Source: Aphrocallistes beatrix
Taxonomy: Eukaryota; Porifera; Hexactinellida; Sceptrulophora; Aphrocallistidae
NCBI GenBank assembly: GCA_963281255.1
Contig: OY725499.1
Coordinates: 434,001 to 498,000 of the forward strand
DNA: 64,000 bases
Direction: 5' to 3'
Shown here: piece by piece, positions 1-9,800 of the stretch
Layout of the letters: every line of letters starts with the position of its first letter
Position numbering within the stretch: the first letter of the stretch is position 1
Position numbers and translations under genes: made by a program
The notes under the pieces: model-generated
Seen by the model: only the letters and a program-made list of their open reading frames with translations
The model's database searches: none
Told to the model about the DNA's origin: nothing

Positions 1-112
1 CCTGCAATGCATTTGGGGTCACAAAGGTATAAATAGAAATGACCCCATTTTCACTTTCAGTTCACTTTCAATTTACTTTCACTTTCACTATGGGCATGCA
101 AGGGATTTATTA
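1..112. repeat. Short foldback repeat with TATA-like core, copy 1
   Basis: About 110 bases starting at the window edge. The ends are roughly self-complementary (CCTGCAATGCAT against GGGCATGCAAGG). Inside is a second hairpin, GGGGTCA..TGACCCC, whose loop contains GGTATAAATAG, followed by a run of CACTTTCA-like repeats. Related copies lie at about 5990-6100 and 58393-58497, each with different terminal stems. The inner hairpin alone recurs near 35500 and 44218. Confidence 0.55.
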
Positions 113-517
113 AGATCATTCATTACAAATTTTCCAAATATGGATTTTCCAAAATGGACAAAGTAACGAATTAGGATTTATATGACCATTGAAATTACAA
201 ATATACGGATTAAATGTGATGAGACTAAATTTGATTGACGCCTTGGTGTAATGTGCTTACACCTCTAGCTGTGTGCTTTTATTTATTTTATAATATTCAA
301 AGTACTCCCCTGGGCATTTCTTAGTAATTCAACCAATATTTATCTTAAAAGTGAAATTTTCTGAAATAGAGATCTTTTTAACTAAGAAGTAAAATATGCA
401 AAATAATGTTGTCCAGAAATCATGCGTGAAAAACATTCAATTAGTAACTGATATAGTAAATAAACTGAGTCATCATGAAATTATTTAGCCAAATTCAAAG
501 ATAACTTTATCCTTTAG
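113..517. other. Intron sequence left of the first NADAR exon
   Basis: No coding exon is visible. The stretch ends in the acceptor TATCCTTTAG that leads into the exon at 518. It is therefore read as the 3' part of an intron of NADAR gene 1, whose upstream exons lie outside the window. Confidence 0.5.
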
Positions 518-900
518 GGATAAATCGACTTGGACAACTTTTGATGCAATTACGTACTGAATTAAGTAAACAGCCTCCTCCTGTAATACAAACACCTCCA
601 CCACCTTCACCGCCACCACAGCGATACAGACGTACCTCATCTATGTCTCGCCTGGCCACATCCTCTCCTTTTGGATTTGAAGATTTCACTACTGTTATTA
701 CTTATGATGCTGACGATTCAACTCATTTCCTATCAAATTGCTATTCCACTAATTTATATTTAGAGGGAAATACTTGGCCTAGTGTTATGCATTATTTTGT
801 TGCGAAAAAGTTTGATTTGAAATCATACCATGTGAATAAAATACTGCCTCTACCTGTCAGAGATGTGCACAAATATTCAAGAGATTCAAGATGTAAATAT
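518..900 (+). CDS. NADAR gene 1 exon: tail of domain 0 and front half of domain 1
   Basis: Acceptor CCTTTAG at 511-517, donor GTAAGT at 901. It opens in phase 1 with GINRLGQLLMQLR, the usual end of a NADAR domain. A proline-rich linker (PPPPSPPPQ) follows, then THFLSNCYSTNLYLEG and SVMHYFVAKKF, the front half of the next domain. The usual Glu before HY is Met here. Exon ends in phase 0. Confidence 0.8.
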
Positions 901-3900
901 GTAAGTGATAATATCTCGATTATTTATTTGGTTAAACAAATAATATCCTTTAAGTATCTTTATTTTTAAAAGTGCTAATAATATGTACAGTCGACTCCGC
1001 TTAATAGGGTCACATCGGTTAGGGCATATTTTGACCCGATTAAGCGGAGAACCCTATTAACCGAAAAATATTTTTGTATTAGCCTCTATGTGTGAGAGCT
1101 ATTCCGGTCCTGCCAAAAGTGACCCGATTAAGCGGAGTCGACTGTATTTGGTTCACCCATTAACAAATGCACTGCAAGCAAAATTCGTATGTTATACCAA
1201 GATAACTTATTTTCAGGTCCCCAGAATGCTGATAATAGCAAATTTGATCTACAAGTAGTACAGTGGTTTTCAACCTTTTTTAGCCGTAGATCCCACCCTC
1301 CATGTTAGAAATCACTGCCCTAATAGCAGAGTTTCATCCAGCTTTCCAAAGTCATGCGCCTAAATGGGCGCCACCATTTTTTCTACGCGCTAGACTCTGC
1401 ATTTTTATATATTTCATATGCAGTTTTATGTCACGCACCTAAGTAGGCGTATGCCGCGCGCCTAGCCCAAAAAAATAATACGCCTAATTATGATCCATGG
1501 GATCAAATACGCGCCTCTAGCCGCGCCCAGTACGCCTGGATGAAAGCCTGCCTAATAGCTAGTTTAACTATGGACAAGCAAAGTTGATAGACTAACAATA
1601 TTACATTTCATTTCTGATAATAGCTCTGGTATTTGGAAAAGGGGAACTCACTATTAGTAATCATACATTTACTCCAATAGGATATCTCTATGTTCTGGGA
1701 TTTAGATAAAAAAGATGTTATGTTCAACGCTCTGAAAGTTAAGTTTGAAAATAATCCACTTAAACAGAAGCTCTTGGATACAGGAAATAAGGAAATAGTA
1801 GAGAGATCTTCATTTGACAGCTACTGGAGTCAGAATACCAATGGATCAGGTTACTCTTTTAAATCCATGTTAAATTATTAAAAAAATACAATTCGAAAAT
1901 TGCATTGCAGTTTTTTTTTTCTAGGGGTACAGGGGGTAATATGCCCCCCCTACCCTTTGCGTCTGTAAGGTACTTCCGGACTTGAAATAATACGCCTAAA
2001 GGAGCGTCTCACTCTCCTAGATAATCCCTTAATCTCAACATATTATTAATAATAGCATGAGGTAACTCTGAGGAAAACTTGGAGAAAATTGAATACCACT
2101 GATTTCGATTATTATTATTATTCTTCAATCTAGGAGAAAATATTATGGGCAAGTTGCTATCACAGCTGCGCTTTGAACTACGGTCGCTTTCTCAGTACCC
2201 ACCAACTCCAGATTTGGGTGTCAGAAATATTACAACTAAAATGTATGGAACTAGTTTATCTACTCCCCCAAGACAAACATCTCCAGACTCTATCTATTTC
2301 TCTGATTCAGGAATTCAGTCAGAATATAGCGATTTTTCTATCTTCTCAATTCATGGCTTTCGGTTGGATGATAAATATTGGCCATCACTCCAGCATTATA
2401 TACAAGCACAAAAATATATTGATAATGATTGGATAGTAAGAGATATTTTGAAAACAAGGTCTCCAAGGGAAGCATACAATGAAGGGGAATCGTTTAAAGA
2501 CGTAAGTTACAACTTGTTTGTTATTCGTTTAATTATAGATTGATAAACCTGCGTAATTTAAAATTAATTATAGGCTTGAAATACACAGTAAATAGAAAAG
2601 GTAAGTAAATCAATTTATTAACGAGGAGTATCAATCGGGAGTATAAATCCCATGATTAGATTTAATAGTTACTCTTCTCATTACTGTGGTATCAAAATCC
2701 TTTGCAGTTTTTCTGATGGTAAAATCTTTGAGGAATTATGCCATGATCAATTTCTACTTAAACATACTTATCAAAGATGGGATAATGGGAATTTGTACAA
2801 ATTACCAACTAATTCATGGGTAAACACTAACGGTTCGTTTACTTCAGCGGTTTTTAACCTTTTGGCTGTGGAACAGTTAATAAAAAATTTGAACCATGAC
2901 CATGTGGACCACTAAGGGGTCCATGGACCCCAGGGTGTGAACCACTGCGTTAGTGAAATGGATTGAAATTTTATCAAATTAACCTATCACCATAATTAAA
3001 ACTAGAATCAACTACTATTCAATATTTGTTTACTCAAATTTTGAATTTTATCTTTTCATTTTAGTATGTGAAGAAAGCTGATTGGGAAAAAAAGAGAGAA
3101 TTTGTGATGAAGAAAGCATTAAAAGCCAAATTCTCTGATTCTCAGTTAAAACAGAAGTTGTTGGACACTGGCAACAAGAAATTATTCTTTGATACTAGGG
3201 AAGATGAATTCTGGGGACTTGGAAAAAAGCAGAAAGGTTTGTATGTTCTCAGCGCATTATTGTTTTTTCAGTCATATTTTTATAGTTTTTAGTACAGATA
3301 CATAATTTGTTGCGTTTCTAATGGTTGTACATTATCCATTAAACAGTTTACCTTCTATTTTATTGTTTTATTTGATCACTGAATTGTCATCATTTTTTGT
3401 TCGGTTGTTTTATTTATGTATACATTTGATGTTTATATATCCTTGTTATTGCTATCTAGGTGAAAACAAACTTGGTATATTATTGATGGTACTCCGTGAT
3501 GAAATACGTACTGTTTCACACACAAAATCTCACTCTATTACTTCAACGACTTCTCACTCAACTCCTCCCTATCAACCATTTTACTCTACTGCTTCAATAA
3601 CAACTCACTCTACTCCTCTATATAAATCATCTTACTCTAATCCTCAAATCAATCCTTCTGTTGATCGATCTACGAAGCCTTCTGCTTATTCATCTTCCAT
3701 GTCGCATTCTGAAGACAGAGAGATCATTCATTTCTATGACAAAAGAGATCGTTATTTTGAATTCACACCTTACTCATACCATGGCTTCCATCTCGATGGA
3801 GCATATTGGAAAACACTCAATCATTATTTTCAAGCTCAAAAATTTTCGAGTTCAGATCATCGCAAAAAAATCCAACAGGCTAAAACCCCAGAGGATGCAA

Positions 3901-4526
3901 CCAACTTAGCAAAGGTAAGTACAGACTAATATTTCAAATTTATATCATTTTAGGTCTGTTTCAAGTAACAAACATGCGTAGCGTATCTGTTAATAAATTT
4001 GACAATTCTAATAGAACATATTTTATAGAATGCGGCAATGCTCAAAGACTCTGAGAAGGAAATGATAATGAGGAAAGGTCTTGAAGCCAAGTTCTCAGAA
4101 CATGGAAAGCTAGCTACATCACTTATGGAGACTGGTTCAAGAACTTTGCAATTTATACATCCTGATGATATTTTCTGGGGTACAGGGTCATTTACTATTG
4201 GTAAGATTGCATTCTTTCCTGGACAAGAGATAAATATTTTCTGGATGAATGACTCGGATATATAGTTTATAAAAATACTTTTTCTAGAAGGAAAGAATAG
4301 ACTTGGAGTTCTTTTAATGGATTTACGTGAAAAACTGAAATCTTCGAACCCTTTTAAAGCGTCCCAATCCGATCCGATATTTTCAGATGATGATACTAGT
4401 AACCAAAATAATGCTTATAATAATCCAACACAACAGAGGTCAATACGTTATCCCCCTAAAGGTAATGAACAAAATTATGGGAATCAATATATATCTGAGC
4501 GTGCTGATTTTCAATATTTTAAATAG
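518..4526 (+). CDS. Multi-domain NADAR protein, gene 1 (partial at 5' end)
   Basis: Spliced gene with exons 518-900, 1681-1849, 2134-2501, 3065-3236, 3460-3914, 4029-4200 and 4288-4526. Introns alternate phase 0 and phase 1 and all phases join. The product is a string of YbiA-type NADAR domains (DUF1768): the C-terminal tail of a domain from outside the window, three whole domains, then the start of a fourth cut by a stop. Recognised motifs are HYFQAQKF in the front half, LLDTGN and FWGxG in the middle exon, and GENKLGILLMVLRDEIR-like tails. NADAR enzymes hydrolyse N-glycosidic bonds of ribosylated riboflavin intermediates or ADP-ribosylated guanine; which substrate applies here is unknown. 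Linkers are Ser/Thr/Pro-rich and look disordered. The start codon is upstream of the window. No AATAAA is seen within 280 bases after the stop. Confidence 0.8.
988..1144. mobile_element. Tigger/pogo-like MITE, 157 bp
   Basis: Inverted ends CAGTCGACTCCGCTTAATAG on the left and the matching complement on the right, flanked by TA at 986-987 and 1145-1146. No coding capacity. Relatives at 8720-8907 and 8982-9167 lie in introns of NADAR gene 2. Confidence 0.8.
1327..1550. mobile_element. hAT-like MITE, 224 bp, with 8-bp target duplication
   Basis: Ends CAGAGTTTCATCCAG and CTGGATGAAAGCCTG are inverted repeats. The element is flanked on both sides by CCTAATAG (1319-1326 and 1551-1558). An undisturbed copy of the target, CTGCCCTAATAGCTAG, is present at about 6286-6301, which confirms the borders. 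It sits inside an older repeat that begins CAGTGGTTTTCAACC near 1261. Confidence 0.8.
1681..1849 (+). CDS. NADAR gene 1 exon: middle of domain 1
   Basis: Acceptor CCAATAG, donor GTTACT. Encodes the helical middle of the domain (VMFNALKVKFENN, KQKLLDTGNKE). The family WGxG motif is degraded to YWSQNT, so this domain may be inactive. Length 169 nt, matching the 169-172 nt of the other five middle exons. Confidence 0.72.
2134..2501 (+). CDS. NADAR gene 1 exon: tail of domain 1 and front half of domain 2
   Basis: Acceptor TTCAATCTAG, donor GTAAGT at 2502. Begins GENIMGKLLSQLRFELR, continues through a Ser/Pro linker, then FSIFSIHGFRLDDKYWPSLQ and HYIQAQKY. The Glu of the bacterial SEHYFQAQKF motif is Gln. 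Phase 1 in, phase 0 out. Confidence 0.8.
2845..2947. repeat. hAT-like repeat fragment
   Basis: CAGCGGTTTTTAACC near the left end and GTGGACCACTAAGGGG..GTGAACCACTG at the right end match a short family also found at 9532-9693 and about 60298-60353. It lies in an intron of NADAR gene 1. Confidence 0.6.
3065..3236 (+). CDS. NADAR gene 1 exon: middle of domain 2
   Basis: Acceptor CATTTTAG, donor GTTTGT. Encodes ADWEKKREFVMKKALKAKFS, KQKLLDTGNKK and EFWGLGKKQK, a good match to the NADAR middle region. 172 nt, phase 0 in, phase 1 out. Confidence 0.82.
3460..3914 (+). CDS. NADAR gene 1 exon: tail of domain 2 and front half of domain 3
   Basis: Acceptor TGCTATCTAG, donor GTAAGT at 3915. GENKLGILLMVLRDEIR closes domain 2. 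A long linker with repeated S-x-T-x-HST-P-Y units follows, then FTPYSYHGFHLDGAYWKTLN and HYFQAQKF open domain 3. The linker repeat suggests local slippage duplication. Confidence 0.83.
4029..4200 (+). CDS. NADAR gene 1 exon: middle of domain 3
   Basis: Acceptor TTTTATAG, donor GTAAGA. Encodes EKEMIMRKGLEAKFSEHGK, MET/TGS and IFWGTGS motifs. 172 nt, phase 0 in, phase 1 out. It is separated from the preceding exon by only 114 nt, the shortest intron of gene 1 apart from the 87-nt one that follows it. Confidence 0.82.
4288..4526 (+). CDS. NADAR gene 1 last exon: tail of domain 3 and truncated domain 4
   Basis: Acceptor TTTTTCTAG. EGKNRLGVLLMDLREKL closes domain 3. A disordered Asn/Ser/Gln linker follows, then YISERADFQYFK and a TAA. 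The final residues align with the first strand of the other front halves (for example IHFYDKRDRYFEFTP), so the stop cuts off a fourth domain. It may be the true C-terminus today or a decay product. Confidence 0.7.
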
Positions 4527-4912
4527 ATTATTCGTGTATTTTTGTAGTGTTCTTCTCACCGAAATCAATCTTCTTAATCCTTTTATGCTTTATTTGGTAT
4601 TTCGTTTTATCAACATTATGATTTATTACAAAATATATTTTTTTGTCCTCTATTATTTCAAATGTAAAGTATAATTTGTCATTTTGAATTAATTGCTTAG
4701 TGACTACAATACATTATTAGGTCCAATAGTATTCAATTCAAAACCTTTAAGCCTGTACAATAGAACCTTAAGTTAATATAAATACCAGGGGATGGTCGAA
4801 TTTCTATGTATTATCCTAAATTCATTTGGAGGAGAGGGCAAAGTATGTTGGAATCTAAACATACCGTACTGGATATTTGTATAGAGCTCTTTCTAACCAA
4901 ACGATTCATTTG
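4527..4912. other. Gap after NADAR gene 1
   Basis: No supported exon. From about 4825 to 4912 the sequence resembles 6953-7030, the intron end and acceptor region of NADAR gene 2 (both contain a GTAGAGCTCTTTC- or GTATAGAGCTCTTTC-like block). This suggests a rearranged gene-2-type intron fused to the duplicated exon at 4913. Confidence 0.4.
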
Positions 4913-5229
4913 CAATACAAATACTCCCACAGCCTTCACTACCACAACAACGACACAGACGTATCTCCTCTATGTCTCAGCCGGCTACACCATCTCCTTT
5001 TGAAAGAGAAGATTTCAATACTACTATTACTTATGATGCTGACGATTCAACTCATTTCCTATCGAATTGCTATCCCACAGATGTATATTTAGATGGAAAT
5101 ACTTGGCCTAGTGTTATGCATTATTTTGTTGCGAAAAAGTTTGATTTGAAATCAAACCATGTGAGGAATATCCTGGCTCTACCTGTCAGAGATGTGCACA
5201 AATATTCAAGAGATTCAAGAAATATGTAT
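4913..5229 (+). pseudogene. Duplicated NADAR front-half exon, orphaned
   Basis: Close copy of 582-900: HFLSNCYPTDVYLDGNTW, SVMHYFVAKKFDLKS and VHKYSRDSR are shared, and the frame is open. The 5' part with the previous domain's tail is missing. The donor is kept (GTAAGT at 5230), but no middle exon follows before the gene 2 start. It could be a dead duplication or a cryptic exon. Confidence 0.65.
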
Positions 5230-5277
5230 GTAAGTGTGTAATAAATCTCGATTATTAATTTGATAGAACCATAACTG

Positions 5278-6240
5278 TGCCTCACAGTAACTTGCGGATT
5301 TGGGACTAGGGATGCGGTAGATGGTTGAACTAATACATGAGCTGCCTTAAATAATTAACGAAGCACAATAGAGCTTAGGAATGTATTACCAGTATATATA
5401 AATATGGAGTCAAAGTACCCATATCCGTTGCTAGAATTTAGATTAGTCACCATATGGTTTCGTAATAGGTTATATTTGTGACAAATTTGGTGATTTTCAG
5501 AGGTCGTTTAAGGGCACTTCTAAGTGTTTTTATTACAAATTTTTCCGCATAGAGTTGAAATGTGAATGGGTTAATACGAAAAATTTGGAATTTTTTCATG
5601 GAATTCCAGTGTTGCCATGGAAACATGTTTTGGTTAGTTGAGGTTATATCTTGAAAACCACAATAACTAGACATTCAAATTCCATTTGATAGCGAATATA
5701 GTACTTCCTATTAAGCGATAATATAATTTCCACGTCTAAATTCAATGGTTTACGAGATATTCGATAAATTACCAAATGTGACCAATATGAAAAATTGTCT
5801 AATAACTCGTAAACCATTGAATTTAGACAAATAAATTATATTATCACTTAATAGGAAATAGTCTATTGACTATCAAATGGAATTAAAATGAATGTCTAGC
5901 TCTTGCGGTTTTCCAGATATGATCCCAACTGACCAAAACACGTTTTTATAGCAACATTCCATGAAAAATTCCAAATTTTTCGTAATAACCTGGAACGACT
6001 TGGGGTCAAAGGTATAAATAGGGATGACCCCAATTTCATTTTCACTTTCAGTTTACTTTCAATTAACTTTCATTTTCAATATGCCAAGTTGTTCCAGGGT
6101 TTTAACCCATTCACATCTCAGTTCTATGCGAAAAAAATTATAATCAAAACACTTAGAAGTGCCCTTAAACGACCTCTGAAAATCACTAAATTTGTCACAA
6201 ATGTAACCTATTGCGCAACGGATATGGGTACTTTTACATT
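5278..6240. repeat. Large foldback repeat, interrupted
   Basis: The left arm (about 5278-5900) contains CTTGCGGATTTGGGACTAGG, ATTACCAGTATATATAAA and GTCACCATATGG. The right arm (about 6100-6240) carries much of the same sequence inverted (CTTAGAAGTGCCCTTAAACG against the left-arm version). A short foldback repeat (about 5990-6100) has inserted between them. A more complete relative is at 51446-52040. No protein is supported in either arm. Confidence 0.6.
5990..6100. repeat. Short foldback repeat with TATA-like core, copy 2
   Basis: Ends CCTGGAACGACTTGG and CCAAGTTGTTCCAGG pair at 14 of 15 positions. The inside holds GGGGTCAAAGGTATAAATAG and TTTCATTTTCACTTTCAG, as in the copy at 1-112, but the terminal stem sequence is different. 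Confidence 0.6.
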
Positions 6241-6406
6241 CCGCGGACTCCTTAAAGTTTCTGTGGACCTCAGATTGCGAACTACTGCCCTAATAGCTAG
6301 CTGGACTACTGAAAAGCTTATATAATGTGAAATTGTTGTCAAATATTCAGTTATGAAATTTGGGAAACGAAATTAACACTATCTACTTTATAATTAATTA
6401 ATCTGA

Positions 6407-6473
6407 ACCTAGACGCCTCTGGGGACACTTTGTGTCCGCCAGTCGCGCATCGCAAGCAGGCGAAGCGCGCTTG
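6407..6473 (+). mobile_element. Helitron-like 3' end remnant
   Basis: GGGGACACTTTGTGTCCGCC forms a hairpin. It is followed by a GC-rich tail ending GGCGAAGCGCGCTTG. The same hairpin-plus-tail closes the 1191-bp Helitron-like element at 38238-39428 (opposite strand). The remnant ends about 54 bp before the start codon of NADAR gene 2. Confidence 0.6.
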
Positions 6474-6479
6474 TATTTA

Positions 6480-6512
6480 ACAATTTATAAACAGTGATAT
6501 ATAAAAAAGATT
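6480..6512 (+). promoter_or_regulatory. Possible core promoter of NADAR gene 2
   Basis: Two TATA-like stretches (TTTATAAACAG and ATATATAAAAAAG) lie 20-45 bases before the ATG at 6527. The 5' leader would be very short. The DNA just upstream is the Helitron end, so the transposon terminus abuts the promoter. Confidence 0.35.
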
Positions 6513-6526
6513 TGGTAAATAGCAAA

Positions 6527-6832
6527 ATGGCTGATGAGATTGCAAAAGAAACCTTACAAACTGGCATAATTAGCGAATCTATAAAGACTCGTCCTCCTGA
6601 ATCTCTCGCTACCTTTACTGACATACCAACATTGGAGCCCCCAAGAAATTTTCCGCCTCCACGTATCCCTCCTCCTATCCCCCTTGTCCCCACTGCAGCC
6701 CCAAGAACTCTCTCATTGACTCCCAAAATGTCCAATCCAATTCCCAACAGCCATAATAATCTGGATTACGAGTACCCAATATATTTCTGCAAAACTACTC
6801 AACCCCATTTTTGTTTCACTCCATTTTCACAA
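6527..6832 (+). CDS. NADAR gene 2 exon 1: start and first strand of domain 1
   Basis: ATG in AGCAAAATGGCT. The leader MADEIAKETLQTG is followed by a proline-rich stretch and PIYFCKTTQPHFCFTPFSQ, the start of a NADAR fold. Donor GTGAGT at 6833, phase 0. The intron here, inside the front half, is not present in the other domains. Confidence 0.7.
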
Positions 6833-9800
6833 GTGAGTTTTTTGTCTTTGTTTCTGTTTCCCTCTGACGTTTAGTTACTTATTTTAAATATTTGATTCAA
6901 CTTATTTTGTCCCCTCTTCCTCCAAAATATTAAAAATTGAAGGGGAAGGAGCAAATTATGCTGAAATCAAAAAGCTTTATTGATTATTCGTGTAGAGCTC
7001 TTTCCAACTGGACAATTCATTTTGGAAGACACTTGAGCATTACGTTCAGGCTCAGAAGTTTATTGGCCATCCTACCAAGATTAGTAAAATCCAAGCTATC
7101 GCCAAACCAGAACAAGTAGCCCACTACACAAACGACCCCGAAAACTCTAGAGTAAGTATTATCAGTTGTATCTTATCATGCAAAAGATTGGTCACAAAGA
7201 CTCGATTTAAAATTTATCATCAAAATTCCTGCTTTTCCCTGCTGTTAAATCAATAACTTAAATCTGGGGTTTCAATTTGTTTGGGCAAAGCGCCATTTAC
7301 CGTGATTTGTAAAGTTGGTACACACCTTAAACAAGTGGTCAACTGTGGAATATAGTATATGTCACTGTTAAAACGATCAGTTATTATGTGTAATGCCTGA
7401 AATTTTCTGGTATTTTTCATAATAACTCATTTGACATTCCGTTTTTTTAACCAGACCATTTTTCAAAAGTGGTCCTGGTTTAACCGGATTATTTCCATAG
7501 CCGTGGTGCCTTCGCTTTAAAATAAATATTTAGCTTTTAACTAAATATCTGCCTTTGAAACTCCTGGTTTAGAGGGTCAATTGATCCTTAAGTTTATATG
7601 AATCCCATTTTAGTTCATCAATGACATTTGGAATAAAGAAAAACGGAAGCATATGTACAGAGGTTTATACGCCAAAATGGTTCAGAATGAAAATATATTT
7701 CAAGAATTGATGGGCACAGACAATAAATACTTGATATACGAGACAGATGATGATAAGACATGGGGCATAGGCACGGATAAGTCTGGTATGTCAAATTGGT
7801 AACTGCGTTAGGGTTATGCAGATTATTAATAAACTTTGATATGTAATATATAAAGAATACGACTGATAGAGCTTTCTCATATACATACATGCCAATTGTC
7901 ACATTTTTGGCGGGACGTCTTTTTTCACTCTTCAATTGATCTTCATGAGTGTCCCGCTTTTACATGAAATTTCTTCATTATGTCCCGATTTTTTTAATTC
8001 AATGTATAATACTTTTCTATTGCGTCCCGCGAAATTCAACACCTCGTCCCGCTTTTATCATGGCTCAAGTTGGCATGTATGCATATGCCTTTGTTGAATA
8101 GATATTGTCTGATAAATATTAATAAAATAGAGTTTTTTTCCTTCTCAAATTTTATCTTTTAGCTCGATTTTTCTGGGATTTATTATGTGCTTTCTATACA
8201 ACTTTATTTTGTATCAATTTCAATTGGAATTTTCTATCTAGGTAAAAACTATCTGGGCCTCTTACTATGTCACATCCGTCTCTATTTCCTTTCTCATCCT
8301 GGTCCACACGACCAAATGCCTTCTCCAAAATTTACCTTTGACTTCATGGAGCTTCCAGAACACAGATTACCTACACCAAAGTTTTCTCCCACACATATGT
8401 TTCCTTCCAACGTGTATCCCATAACAAAACCATTAGTTGAAGGTGATACTATTAATTTCGGTGGACCAGACACTCCTTATTATGAGTTTAATAATTACTC
8501 ATTTTTCGGATTCAAGTTGGACGGTTTTTACTGGCCAACACTTAACCATTTTTATCAAGCACAAAAGTTTCAAGGTTACCCACAATTTCAGAAGGAGATT
8601 TCTGAACTTGATTCGCCAGATATAGCATGGAGCTATGCTAGAGATCATAGTGAGGTGAGCAAACTTGACTGTTAGGCTTAGTCAAGGTTGAAATCGAATA
8701 CTGATATGTTTGGTTAATACAGTCGACTCCGCTTAATAGGGTTACATCGGTCAGAGGATATTTTGCCCCGATTAAGCGGAGAATCCTATTAACCGAAAGT
8801 ATTTTGTATTAGCTTATATGTGGGAGAGCTATTCCGGTCCTGCCAAAAGTGACCCAATTAAGCGGTTGACCCGATTAACCAATGGCCTTATTAAGCGGAG
8901 TCGACTGTAGTTGTTACTAACCGATTTCACCAGGGTTTTACAGAATATAAAATTAAGTACAGTCAAAAGGTTTTTCTTATACACTTGACTCCGCTTAATA
9001 GGGTCATTGTTTAATCGGATCAACCGCTTAATCGGGACACTTTTGGCAGCGGAATAGTTCTCACACCTAGAATCCAAAACAAAATATTTTCGGTTAATAG
9101 GGGTTCTCCACTTAATTGGGTCAAAATGTCTTCTAACCGATGTGACCCTATTAAGCGGAGTCGACTGTATTTCAATATTGTTAAATATCCATATTTTGTA
9201 GTTTATTTCAAGAGATTTTGATCACAGAAAAGATTCAGTAGTGTTGCGTGGTTTAGAAGCTAAGTTTTCACAGAATAATGATCTTCTAAAACTTTTAATT
9301 GAAACTGATGGAAAGAAACTGGTGTATTCTTGTGCAGAAGATGCTTACTGGGGAATGGGAATGGAGAATAGAGGTAAACTCAAGCTTCTGATGTATTGAA
9401 TACTGAGTTTTATCGTCGATTTAAATTTACAGTTAAATTCACTTATTAGCAACTCGGGTTTCGTGCACGAAAAGTTGCTAATAAGAGAATCAAATTAGTA
9501 CAAAACCTACGAACTTTCGAATATGCTAGTGCAGCGATTTTCAACCTTTTTGGGCTTCTACCCCTTTTACAAATTTTCCTATATTCTATGAATCCCCTCC
9601 TATTAGCCGTACCACAAAATTTCGAATATGTGGACCCCCTGATATCTTCTGTGGACCACTAAGTGTCCATGGACCCCAGGTTTGGAACAACTGTGCTAGT
9701 CCATAGAGGTAAAATCTTTTTAGAAAGAAATTCATTAATTTCGAGCTTTCTTTTAACAGGAATAAATCGACTTGGTGGCCTCCTTTCGGATATACGATTA

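Noticed and set aside
2652-2915. Open frame of 87 codons between two NADAR exons
   Set aside because: No NADAR or other motif, no fitting splice sites; most of it is a hAT-like repeat and intron.
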